From Lineus longissimus (lineage: Eukaryota; Nemertea; Pilidiophora; Heteronemertea; Lineidae): 64,000 nt of DNA. The translations under genes were made by a program, and so were the position numbers. Numbering within the stretch: position 1 is the first letter of the stretch; every line of letters starts with the position of its first letter. The stretch spans positions 2,046,001 through 2,110,000 of the forward strand of contig NC_088314.1 of the NCBI RefSeq assembly GCF_910592395.1. The letters run 5' to 3'. The notes under the pieces were generated by a model. It made no database searches, was not told the DNA's origin, and worked only from the letters and a program-made list of their open reading frames with translations. This document shows positions 30,691 to 42,740 of this stretch, piece by piece.

Positions 30691-33600
30691 CACAGACATG
30701 CCCCAGCGCATTACTGAGAACAGGGACGATATCTTGATAGTCCTCTGCCTTGAAATACAGACCATCTCCAATCAAGTTTAGTTCCTCCTCCTGCAAGAAG
30801 GTGGTCTTTAAGTTTAAATCCGACTTATTCTAGACCACTCAAAGAAGTCCTAGAAAGCTTCTGGTGATGGGTCATAATATAAGAGTTCCTGGGGAAGGTT
30901 TACATATACAGTTCACGTTGTTACTGGTGACGTGTCACGTTAATATCGAAGTCATTTCCAAAGACTTTCGCCCTCTTGTACATGTACATCACGCTCGTCA
31001 TCTCATGTTTTCAAGTCTATGTAGATTACCGAACATTGGCAGGTCACCCGTTACGAGTAACAACGTGAGAGCAATACCCCTAAAGGTCTGTTAGTAGGGT
31101 CATTTACACGGTACGAAACTTATGTAGATGGATCAGGATTGGTCTGACACAGAAACACTGAGCCATACATTTATTTAAGAAAGGGATGCACATGTACATA
31201 AGAAAGTTTCCAACATCTTAGAAAAATGTGCAGAGTCGCTTTTGCTGCCATGACTTACATCGACGTCGCCAATCCCTATGGCGAAGACACGGATTCCCAT
31301 CTCGTTCGTCAGTTTGAGGATGTCTGGGAGCGCTGCTTTGTCTTTTGCCATTCCTGTCAAACAGAGAGAACACATTTGCTCACTCTACCAGGGTTGTGTT
31401 CGATCAGAGGTTAATGAATTAGCCTGATTTAGGATCCCAGACTTCTCCTTTTGGATACACCCCAGTCCCAAACTCAGCGTGCATTAGACTGAGAGGGTTA
31501 ACGGTACCAAAGACACTACATAGGCCCTACTGAACTTGCCTTCGTAGCCTCAGCCCATACGCGCGTTGTCTGGAAGCTGAGCAATGTCAATAAATTGAGG
31601 GTCAAGATGAAGACATTACGGACCAAATAAGGCTGGAACACAAATCAATCAAACTTTCAAATTTACCATCAGTGACCACCACAGCAATCTTCGGGGCATA
31701 ATCTCTTGCGCCATGCTCTCGGGTAAAGGTTTCCGCATTCATCAGTCCAATAGCCATGGCCGTGTGGGTCGTCTCGCGGAGTGAAAGCCTGTCAAGGCCG
31801 AACAAGGCGTCATCGAGATCCTGCTTGTTGCTGAAGCTATTGAGGTGAATCATCTCCTTCGTATTCTGGAAGAATAAGGCAAATGGTTGTGCCAAGCAGC
31901 AAGAATTTACTCTTTATTATAAGCCTAAAGATTGATATTTATGCCCTCCGAAGAGCATAAGACATGCATGGCTTGCTTATGCCAAACGGGATACCAGGCT
32001 GGTCCATGATAAATGTGGTGTTGCACGGCCAGACATTAGAGACTGAAGCAGTGTGATCGACGGGCGATAGCATGATCAAGCTAGGATTAGTTCCCATTGG
32101 GCATCTTTGCAATTGCCTGACGGGTTACCTTCGCGTGTCCGAATCTGATCACAGAAGCCTGAATCATGGAGGGGTTGACGATGCCGATACCGTCAATAAC
32201 ATGGGATACAATCGTCTTAATTATCTCGAAGTTGCTCCCTCCCATGCTACCTGTCGCGTCCATGATGAACGCAGCGTCGGCGACAGTGCGACACTTCTTT
32301 GCTAGAAAAGAAACACAGCTTATCAGTTTCAGTGTCGGGAACTACATTGTACATGTATTGATGGAGAGAACGGTAGTTTGTAAAACGCATCTGTGGAAGA
32401 CACCTGACTGATTCTGGTAAAGCGATTTACCACATTTCTGGATGCATACTGACCGCAAAGCAACTTGAGGAGTTCCTCAATTTTATCAAGGAGTACTTCC
32501 TTGTCCTCGTCCACCAGTACAACCCTGTGGGGACGCCCGCCAGTGATAGTGAGTAGTTCGTTCAAGTCTATGTCATGCCCTATGCCCACGGCAAAGAATT
32601 CTATGCCGGCGTCACCGGCAGCCTGAAGTGAATATAAAGAGGGAAATCGTGAACATCTTGGGAGCTATGTTGCTACCTTACCAAGAATCTATTCGAAAAC
32701 TGGTCAGAATTTGAATTTAGATGGTGACTGATGATACCTCAGACTGATGAGTCCACGGTGTTGTTATGAGCAAATCCGCCTCAGGACTTGGGACTCCTAT
32801 TCGCTCCACGTCAGATCGCCAATGCCCCATGTAATGACGGCGTAACGCCGATGTACCGAGCTTCGTTTTCTCTTCCCATTACCTTGACTTCCATTGCTAG
32901 GGATTCTGGGTCCTTGGTGCGCCCATCTGTAATCACAATGGCAATCTTCTTCCTGTCAGGCGTTCCTCCACCAAACTTCTTCTTGAAGCTGTTGCGCCTC
33001 ATATGCCCGATCGCATGCCCTTAGTGAAAAGAAATTCTTCTGAAGATGCTTTATACCTTAGTCAAGTTGCGCTTCGCCATTGTGTGGAAGCGTTTGTAAA
33101 CGATAGCACGTTTGTGCCTGCGTAGCGGGGGGGGGGGGGGTTCAGTGGGGGCGGGTCTTAAGGGTTTAAGTCGGGATACTTGGGGGAGTTATTGTTTAGT
33201 TTGGGGGGGGGGGGGGTTCTGACCAATGGGGTTTTAGTTTTACACGCAGGCAAAATAGGGAGGCCAAATCATAAGGTCATTGATTATAATGCTTTCGACT
33301 GCTTCCATGTGTAGTTATTCGGTCCCTCAAGAACGATTGCAGATACGTATCATGATTTCGCTACTTACCCGTACGGGTGGTTTCTAAACGATGAAGCCCA
33401 GGCAACGCTTCAAGGGTGGCAATGAGCAGGTTGACCTCTTCGGGGTATTTGAAGGAATTCAGATGAAGATGCTCAACCGTGTTGTTGAGGCTGCCGATTT
33501 GCATTATTGCAATCTTGAAAAGAACAATACGGCCCCGTTCACACCTTGACATATATATCTAGACGAATCATTCCAAAAACAAGCCATTTTGCGACATTGA

Positions 33601-36600
33601 TTCACTTGGGTGGATAGTTCAATGATGCTCCAGTTGGTGACCTTGACAACAATGGTATTGAGTCGTCCGCTTTCTGTGGCGAGGAATGATCAAGGCAAAC
33701 GTTTTTTGTGAGGTATTGGGAGATCTAGATAACATTGTCTATTAGTCATGATCAATACTAATATCAAGCCGTAGTGGATTTTGAGGGTTGCGTATTAAGT
33801 ATGAAACTTATAAATCAAATTATTTCTTGGTCATGGCCCTCGTACTAACCTGGTTCTCAAGATGTCACCTTCACTAACCCCCACCCCTTCCTTAGAGTAA
33901 GCCCCTTCGAAAGATTTCTTAAGCCGATACTGCCAAATAGTTTTTAATTCGATTGCATGGTATATCATACCCTATGGAATTTTGAAATGTCATGAAACAG
34001 TATATAGGACTTCACTCTCCCAAATTTGCATTGTGTAAATACGTAATGGCTCCAATTCGTGTTCATCCGACCGTGAGCTCATTATTTGACTGGTCAGCTT
34101 TGAATCGTGAGCATTTTCGTGAATGGGTCAATTTAGATTTGATTGAAAATCACAATTCAATTCGATTGAAAGTCACAATTTGAATAGATGTGTGGTTTGG
34201 TCATTTCTCTGACGTAACGTACTCAATTAGTGTAGGGGTGTCGAATTTGGCTGTGCTACTGGTATGACAGACTGGTTTTGGGAACACAAGCGTTCAGTTG
34301 TGTCGACGCCAACGAGGCACATGTTCCATGGTCGAAGCGCTGGTTCAACATTGGTAAGTTCAGCCTGATTTCTCCACAACTTTTCCTCCCCAAGTTTTGC
34401 GACTATTGTTTGAACCTGTGTACAATCTTATCTTGTCATTTTCATTCCTTGCAGGTACCAGACATGTTATCCTGTCCAGCACACCTAATGCTGCTCAACC
34501 ACCGCTGCAAAACCGGTTTATCACAAGAAACGACGTGAACGACGTGAACACCATCATGGTGAGTTATTTTTCTCAATCTTCCTTGACCGCACATACATGT
34601 ATTCTTATGAAACGTTTCATCTATGCAGCAGTGGCGGATCCAGAAATTTGGGAAAGAAGCGGGGGGGGGCGCTGCCCCACCAATGAGAACTCGTGATACA
34701 ACCGAAGGTGTAATTCTGAAAACGAGGGGGGGGGGCTTGTAAAAATATTTTCTCTTGGGAAGAAGTGCCCTGAAAGTTCATTTCTCTGACAAAAAGGGAT
34801 GACTGATGCGGGACTTTTAAATCCGCTACTGCTGTCCAGAATATATTTCCAAACTCGGCTCAGCTGACCTTTGAAAGGAGGACACTGTTAGCCCATCCAT
34901 ACCCTATCTAAGGTACTATATCGTTCTAGCTGCAAGAAAATGAGACAATCGGTCATGTCTGCCATGCTTTATGACGTCACACACCACGTGCTTGGCCCAA
35001 CGTGTCACGTGCTCATAACACATTCTATCTCTGAACCAATCAGCCCTTGATACTGTGACATGTGATATGCATGATGAGGACCTTGACCGTCTCAGAAAGA
35101 TAATGCATAAAGTCGAAGTAGTTTAAAGACATTTACCTAAAGACATGGCAGAAATTACCAATCGTCTCATTTGACCTGTGAAACGATCGAGTATTAATCT
35201 ATCCTATCCCATAGGAGATCAGCATCCCAGAGCTTTGATAAAACCTGCCAGTTGTTCCCAGGCTTGTGTGATGAAATGGCCATAGTTTAGTGATACCCCC
35301 TCTTGTATTCAGTGGTATTAAAGGGACAGCTGTGGCATGAGATATATTGGTTTTTCCTGTAAAAATGGCTTCCAGTAGGACCGTGACTTTTCCAATCAGG
35401 AAAATTGAAATATCATTGAACTGCAATAAACAGTGCACAAAAATTGGGCATTACCTTAGGCCTGCCTGCATTTCACAAGCCATGTCCAAAACTGGCGAGA
35501 TCAGCATAAGTGACTGCGCATGGTGGCAAGCAGAGGTATTATCCTCCTGGTCAGGGAACTCCCCCCCCCCCCCCCCAGGCCCCCCTGCTGAAAACCGCAG
35601 CAAACCAGCAGCAAACAAAAGACTGACTTAAAATTTCTTTCGCGAGACATTATATTCTGGTCACCATTGAGTTTTACCTATAGCCCCAATACAATTATAA
35701 AGATGGTGTGCGTAGATTCATTTTGTTACCATTTTAATATCTGTATACCGGGGCTCCTGTACCCCCTTTCCTTACTCAGTATCTGAATCTTCCCATAAGT
35801 GAACCACTGCCAGTGAAAGGGGCTGGCTGGGTGCTGTTGGGACAATTACAGGATTGCTATTAAATAAGCCTTCTATCAAGACGAATTTATTGAAACGTGC
35901 GTGGATGGCATCATGACCCAGGTCATTAATTGTGAAAAAAAACAATGGATTGACCTCGACCAAATTGATTGGTTTTGTCTCACTCCCGAAAAAAGTAGGA
36001 GAAATGATTTGAAATTAAGAATAAAAACACACCGTCAAATTGCTCCGTCACTCTTCCCAATGATCGTGAAAAAAACTTCATGTAGCTCTAGTTGAGAAGT
36101 GTTGGGTTGGCGACACTTGCAGGCCATGGATAGATATGTGACCTTGTTGTGTGTAACTATAACACTCAACACGCCTGCTTGCCCTTTTCAGATAGCGAGT
36201 TAGCCCTTCTATCACTTCGGTCTATCTACCGTAGCTGTCATGCAAATACCTTTTCTTTCAGAAGCCCCGACGCCCCCTTGAACTTTCAAGAAATGGTTGG
36301 GTTTGGTCAAGGGACTGGTATTGGATCTGATATATTATCATTATTGTCACACCTTTTCGCTAAATATGAGGTCTTGAAAACTGTTTGGCACTACTCCTTG
36401 TGAGGTGTTTCCCAACGTTAATGACGCCTGTCTGTATAAGTGGTACATACTTGACACCTATGGCGAAGGATGAGCCAGTTATTTTCGAGCTTGTACTTTG
36501 GGTGCATCTCGTTCCTCGGGTTGCATTGCGCCCGCGACCCCATAGGAGTTTCTGGTCTTGTCTCTTCGCCCCCAACCCCGATAAACTCTGTGTGCTCTGA

Positions 36601-39600
36601 ACGAATGCTCATCAGGTCGACAGTTATTTGACGACGTAAATCCATCCATATTAACTGGCGCTGCGGCTGCGCTCAATAGACTCCGTTGGGGGGTCTGAGC
36701 CTGATAGGGTGTACCAGTCCAGCCGGTTATGTACGGTTGGTATGCTCTATGATATGGATCTCCAGCCACCTGTCAGCTAGGGGCAGACCCCAGTGTCTCA
36801 ACCCTGGGTCTCAGAGGCGGTAACTTCTAATCAGGCAGCGCGCTATGTCGGGTTAGGCGACATGGGTTACCAGGGCATCCACAGCCAAAATGGTTTGCAC
36901 ATGGAGGTCATCGCGACCGACTTGTGAGGGGGAAGAAGTGATGTCCATGGCGGTTTCAAATTGATCTGACGCCCCCCGCGTCTTTGGACTGGAGGGGTTC
37001 ATGTGGCCAAATGCTGTCAGCTAAATCCTATCGTTAGCATCGTTCGCGGTACATGGAAACCCAGGGCATGGAACCCTTTTTGTCTTCAAGTTGTTTTTTT
37101 TCCCTAAGGATTTCAATTATGATATATATATTTAGATCCACAGGTAAAGTCAGCACATGTGGCGACTCGCCACATGTACATTTTTAAAGTTGTTTTCGAG
37201 CATTGTCAAAAGTTGTGAGAATAAATTTCCCCTTTGGACGTGTTTTTTCTTTACCAGAATGACAATCAAGAAGTTTGTCACTGGAGAATTTCCCCATCCC
37301 CCACCCCAGCCCTAGAATAATATACAGACTAAATAGTATCTTTGGACTGTACTGGTAATATAGGTCAGTCATGAAAAATGAAATATATATTGGACTGTAC
37401 TGGTAATATAGGTCAGTCACGAAAAATGAAATATATATTGGACTGTACTGGTAATAGAGGTCAGTCACGTAAAAATGAGATATAATATTGGACTGTACTG
37501 GTAATAGAGGTCAGTCACGAAAAAATGAGATATATATTGGACTGTACTGGTAATAGAGGTCAGTCACGAAAAAATGAGATATATATTGGACTGTACTGGT
37601 AATAGAGGTCAGTCACGAAAAAATGAGATACATATTGGACTGTACTGGTAATAGAGGTCAGTCACGAAAAAAATGAAATATATATTGGACTGTACTGGTA
37701 ATAGAGGTCAGTCACGAAAATATCTGAAAGTCTGTGCCCCATTGTTGACGAATATAATATCGTGAGGACTTTATCAATAGTCACGGTCCCTGGCCCCTCC
37801 CACATAAAAATAATTAGCAAGGTCACTGCAGGCAATAGCTTCAGTATTGTTATTGTATAAACATGTCTTAAACATTATAAACGGCCCTATTTTGTGGGGT
37901 AACATTGGGTTCTTGCTGGGGTAATGATGTCCATGTCCGATTCTGCGTTTTGTGGACTTGTAAATCAGTCCAGCAGTGACACTGCGTTTTGTGGACATGT
38001 AAGTCTGTCCAGCAGTACCAAGTTTCACCCCAGCAATTACCAATAAGACCTGCACGTGACCTTAAAGTAAATTTATGATAAGCAAACAATAATGCAATGG
38101 ACAAAACGCAATGGCTGCATTGCAAGAAGGAAATCTGCAAAGAGTAGCTGGGACTGTCTGTCCAGCTCTCGTTTTTTGAAACGATGGGCGATTTGAACTC
38201 TTGATCAACAGATCGCCCATTGTTGACTGAAGCAGCATTCGAATTGTCTCCAATTTTTTCAGGTGAATAATTGCTCTATCTCGTGTGGTTTTGCTGTCCC
38301 GTCCCAAGAATCGAGCCAACGCGACAGAGACCATTTCTGCGTGGGAAGTTATCAGTTTGAGGACAAGTTTCCTGGTTGAGCAGGCCTTGGCTCCCAGTTG
38401 CCCATCCCGCATGAGTTGGAGATGAATATTTAGGATGCCAGATTTGTGGAACAAAATTCAGGTAAATGCGATAAAACTAAATAAGCTGGCTTCAGTTGAT
38501 GAAATGAGGCTTCAGGTCCGTCATCATGTGACAGATATTGGGGCGAACCAGAGGCAGGTTGACCACCATTGCCTGACAATAATTCAATTCAATTTAATTT
38601 ATTTAATATCTATTCGTGCCAATGAGGCTGTCACAGATATGCTATAACAGAAGATAAAAAACCCAAAAAACGTCATGAAAAATGCTCTCTTTCATTTCTT
38701 TTAGTGTATATTTCAATGTTACTTCCCTTTCTATTCCAGGCCAGAAGTCAAAGGTCCTGATCAGGGAACACCAGTTCCCAACGGAATTTACCATTTTCTT
38801 GTTGTAATTTATGCTGTTGCGTTGACTCTCATGAAAATTCAATCTTTGTTTCAAGTGAACCTTTTCAAAAAATGTGCTTCTTCCCAATTGGGCTGAAATC
38901 AATAGCACTTTATGTATGTACTCGCTGATCCAGAATATTGCTATTTCTTGATCCGTGTTCAATGTGGTAATTAATTTGCCGTTTGGTGATGGTTGTGACG
39001 AAATAACGACTGCTCTATTTTACAGCACGAGGTGCAACAGCAATGGAGTATTTGTCTGGGTAGCTGTCTCGGTCACAGCAAAAAAGTGGTTCTACATTGC
39101 ATTTTTGTGCCACATTTAATACTCAAAATGATGCACGGATGCGCCTTATTGACATGTTATTTGTTTTCAAGAGGAATTTGTTGTAGATCAATATCATTGC
39201 TCTAAAGGCTTAGATTTCTCATTAGTTCTTTCTTTTTTTCTAAGGCAGGCCCAGAGAATGTTTTAGGTAGGATATTATTGATATATTAGGCCCATATCAG
39301 TTTTTTGAACAATTTCCTCTTGAAGACAATAAACGTCAATATCAAGTCTCTGCACCATTTTGATTGAGCGGTTTTGGGATAAAATATAAAGAGAATTCTC
39401 CATTGGTGTAAACAGACTATGCCATTGTTTTGGTCAGCAATCGGTTCTTGCCACCTTGAAAGCGTGTATTGTTCAATTGTTATCATGTCATTGCCATTTG
39501 CCTATGTCCCTCCCACCCCTCCTCATCCTTATCGACACTGCAACACCCTCCACCCCACCCTGCATCTGATCCCTTGGCCCGATTGCCCAAGCGGCGTTAT

Positions 39601-40833
39601 TGTAAACGTTGCGTTATTTTGTTAACGTTGCGTTGTTGTACACGTTGCGTTATTAGGCAGGTTTCGCAATCCTTACGAAGAGCTACGAAGTGTATGATAT
39701 ACTTTAGACGACTTTTCTTTCGGGCTTGCGAAACCTGCCTATTATATTCCAAGTTTTGCAGTATTTATATATATACATGTACTTGCCCAATAAAAGTTGC
39801 CGTATCACAGCCTTCGTCTCTTGTCCTTCGGTCTCTGAGCGTGGGGACCACTCTCGAAAGGTTCGATGTACACGCGACACTGTCTCCACGTATAACAAAT
39901 ACAGACTGATATGCCAAAGCATTAAACAATATGCAGGGTCTACAAATAATCCATTCTACCCTATATATTCCTACATTACCGCTGGTATAGGCAATTTCCG
40001 ACAGATTGACATCACTACCAAATTAATTTCAATGATGTCTTCTTCCGACTTAAAATGTTATCAATTTCAAGTCGGTGGGTGATATGAATAAAGACTAGCA
40101 AATGCTTTTATCTAAACTCCATGTACATTTACACTAGGCCTTTCTGTACAAAATTGAAGTAAAAGCATTTGCTAGCCTTTATTCATATCACCCATTGTTT
40201 GCATCCGTACCTGTAAAGCCTCCGCTTTAATCTTCACCATCCCCTCGATCATCCTTCGAGTGAACTGCTTGATGGTCTCAAAGTTATCTAAACCAACCGA
40301 ACCTGAGGCGTCCAGCATAAACACAATATCAGCATGGCCGCAAAGAGCGATACTAGGCCTGCCCGCCGCTGGAAAGGAAAGTTTATAGTTTTGATCCCGT
40401 GGCAAAATAAGTCGCACCCCGATACGGTTGGCGTCTTTTGGTTGTGATATACGACAAATGTACTTCCACTTCCCGCAAATGGCGCTAGTTAACGCGCGGG
40501 TGAAGCGGCCAAAGGAGTATTGCGCACCCCTGCGGGAAGACGCGGCATGAAACTTGATTCAAGCTCGGCATCTGAGGTAAAATCTGGGAGTTGACCGAAA
40601 CTAATGATGTCGGCCCAAGGCCATTATAAGCAATCATCTCCCATATTTTCGAACTGCTGGTTGCGCTAAAGGGACCATTCGACCAACTGGTTCCCGCTTA
40701 CATAACGAGTTTGGTGTACACTTTATAACACAATGATAAAAAACTCACAATCTCTTGAAAACGTTTTGTCATCAACAGCAGACGAGAGGCCAATTATGGA
40801 AATGACGCCCAGAATCAAACCAAGTCGAGCCAT
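30691..40833 (-). CDS. Secreted protein with two von Willebrand factor A domains (3' end incomplete)
   Basis: Nine minus-strand exons: 40833-40749, 40368-40211, 33513-33369, 33019-32883, 32622-32454, 32301-32129, 31865-31667, 31353-31259, 30790-30691 (1261 nt, in phase). Exon 1 encodes a signal peptide, MARLGLILGVISIIGLSSA. A non-coding exon probably ends at 41050, since an acceptor abuts the ATG. VWA1 (exons 2-5) has FMLDASGSVG, a Thr at TTRTG, and IVITDGR, a full MIDAS metal site. VWA2 (exons 6-9) has IMDATGSMGG, ETTHTAMA and VVVTDG. Cysteines bracket each domain (ALCG...LLCG, KKCR...HVCG). VWA proteins of this kind, such as matrilins and cochlin, bind matrix or ligands outside the cell. 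The final exon ends at phase 1, so more follows. Intron 2 is 6.7 kb. Confidence 0.88.
33120..33230. repeat. Poly-G-rich tracts in VWA intron 2
   Basis: Two runs of 13-14 G separated by G-rich sequence at about 33127-33140 and 33205-33217. A weak inverted pair (GCCTGCGT, near 33117 and 33246) flanks them. The runs could form G-quadruplexes. Confidence 0.7.
34291..34558 (+). CDS. Two candidate exons of an unrecognised plus-strand gene
   Basis: Segments 34291-34353 and 34455-34558 have AG acceptors, GTAAGT and GTGAGT donors, a pyrimidine tract before the second, and matching phase 1. Joined they read ...WFNIG-TRHVILSS...RFITRNDVND... without stops. I recognise no family. They lie antisense within the large VWA intron; neighbouring exons were not found, so this may be a relic or chance. 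Confidence 0.3.
34629..34831. mobile_element. hAT-like MITE, 203 bp
   Basis: Starts CAGTGGCGGAT and ends with the inverse of CAGTAGCGGAT (10 of 11 match). The 8 bp on either side, CTATGCAG and CTGTCCAG, agree at 6 of 8 positions, fitting the 8 bp target duplication of hAT elements. Two poly-G runs lie inside. No coding capacity. Confidence 0.7.
35550..35580. repeat. Poly-C tract
   Basis: A run of about 17 C in VWA intron 2. It is a simple repeat without other context. Confidence 0.7.
37155..37177. repeat. Perfect 11 bp-arm palindrome
   Basis: ACATGTGGCGA and its inverse complement separated by a single C. It is in VWA intron 2, close to the minisatellite, with no flanking duplication seen. 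Confidence 0.8.
37344..37722. repeat. Minisatellite, 8 units of 48-50 bp
   Basis: Unit starts GGACTGTACTGGTAATAGAG and continues GTCAGTCACGAAAAAATGAG. Copies begin at 37344, 37392, 37440, 37490, 37539, 37588, 37637 and 37687. The first two copies differ from the rest (TATAGG for AGAGG). It lies in VWA intron 2. Confidence 0.95.
39656..39739. mobile_element. 84 bp MITE relic with 14 bp perfect ends and TA flanks
   Basis: GGCAGGTTTCGCAA at the left matches the right end exactly in inverse complement, and TA stands on both sides (39654-39655 and 39740-39741). TA duplication suggests a Tc1/mariner-type or similar transposase. No coding capacity. Confidence 0.65.
40076..40194. repeat. Long hairpin: 35 bp arms, one mismatch, 49 bp loop
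   Basis: Arms 40076-40110 and 40160-40194 pair with a single A/G difference. No target duplication was seen. The hairpin begins 16 bp past the donor of VWA exon 2, so it is transcribed in the pre-mRNA. Confidence 0.93.
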
Positions 40834-42740
40834 CTAAAAGTAAACAAGATGATATAAATATGTACATGATTGTACATTACAGTAGAACCTAGTATATCAT
40901 TTGGACTGGTCAAATGCCTCTTCTATAGGTATAGGTGTCTCTATTACAGAAGTACAGAGTCTAATGAAAATGGGCTCCATTTCGTTTCTGACCATCCCAT
41001 TCCAACAATTCGGTTGTTAAGGACAGTATTTTGGTCCATGGTTACTCACCTTTTGCGTTTGTCTTCGTAGCCTGATAAAAGAAGCTGCTCGATGTAGCAG
41101 CCACGGATCTCCTGCCACGGACTGATTAAAAATATCGCTAACTTTATTCCCCTATGCGTATTAGCAACAAGCGCTACGCCATCAGACAATGCATTGACAC
41201 TCGCCTGGACGTCCAGTTCCACTGGCAGGCTGACTGCGGTTACATATTTGGCAACAACTGCCACTGTGAAACAGCTTGGAGGTTTTTTAGGACACTTCCT
41301 GTACATCATCGGCACCATACGTCGGTTGAACTTTTGACAGAGAACATGGTAACTGCTGTAAAACATCTCAAAAGTCATGAGTTATTGATAGGAAGTATGT
41401 TGCTAATTCGAATACCTTATACCATTTTGACGGAGCAACCAGCGAGGATAGTTTTTAGTATGTTTTTGCGGACAACACGTGTATGTGGTCGAGGACAATT
41501 CGTTAAAGTTTTGGTATTAAGACCGCAATGATGAGTCTCAGGGCTAAAAATGAGACGGTGAATTTGACCTCCACATCATATTACCCTGTCTTTGCCAAGA
41601 GCAGGATTACTTCAATGTGGGCATCTTTTAAAACTAGACATGCGTCTGTTCGTATTGTATGTTCGAACAATCGATAGCCCTGTCTCATGATATTCCAATC
41701 AGTCGTCATTCTTCCTCCAGTTCCAGGTGGTGTGCCATATCAGCGTCGATGAAGGCTAGCGTCTAGTAGGCCATGAAGGGCAAATAGTGTGATATTTCTC
41801 TCGAGATCTTGTATCATATGTACGTGTAGTCTACGATATTTCAATTTGAAGAGATTCTAATCATTTGGAACACAGCGCTATAGAGATGTCAGCGGCAATA
41901 AACTTATTCTATCAATAAACAGAATACCTTATCGATTTCCTAAACTGTGTCAAGAGTTTACCTATTGGTCGAGATTTGGGCAAGTTGATATCGGATTGTC
42001 TATAGGATGAACCTCCGATGTGTGAGATGTAACCGCAAGGATATCTCAGATAAGACAGACCAAACTTACTCAGTCCAGGTTACTAGTACCTTGGAGTGCG
42101 TAAACTGTGCCATAAATCTATAAACAACCCCTTTCCGTACAAGGACTGAAATGAAATTCGTGTTCGTGCATGCAAAACATGCTAAAAGTTGTCATAGATA
42201 GTCAAGAATAGTCCAGGCTCTTGACTTGTATCATCTTATCAATCCCTGTTGTTATTTAGTGAACCTCGACTGTACCTTTGGTAGTCCGTGGCCCTACTAA
42301 TTGACACAGTGACACTATTCTGGCTGCCCACTATACAAGTGGATTTGGTTCATGTTGAAGGTGAGTTTGCATTTGCTGTTCTTGTACACAGAAAAAAAAT
42401 TGGAGGGGCCCCACGTGTCAAGGAATTGATAATAGGAACCCAGGGTTTTGTCTACGATGTACCCTAATAACGCCAAGTCTCATGCCTCATGTAATCTGAA
42501 AATTATTCGTCGGTCCGCACCTTGTATGTTGTATGATAATACACGTAGATGCGGACTGATAGTTAGAGTGATCGTGTTGGTTTTTGACACTGTATCTCAC
42601 CTTCACGAAATACTAGACTCGCGATAGATTGATTCAACTAATTCTCCATAGACGTTCCCCTCTTATTACTCATACTTTTCAGGAGCACTCATTATCAATG
42701 CATTGTTCTCTCCCGCTTCAGATTGGATTATCAAGTGGAC

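Noticed and set aside
33114-33256. GCCTGCGT inverted pair around the poly-G tracts as a MITE
   Set aside because: Arms are only 8 bp with no clear target duplication.
36360-37030. Minus-strand frame near 36.48-36.77 kb and a GC-rich block suspected to be the 5' part of a LINE
   Set aside because: No RT or endonuclease motif and no boundaries visible.
37184-37468. Minus-strand frame with repeated TDLYYQYSPIY
   Set aside because: It is only the translation of the 49 bp minisatellite.
38062-38454. Minus-strand frame of about 130 codons in VWA intron 2
   Set aside because: No motif, non-ATG start, and it contains a hairpin (GATGGGCGAT/ATCGCCCAT) that suggests repeat DNA.
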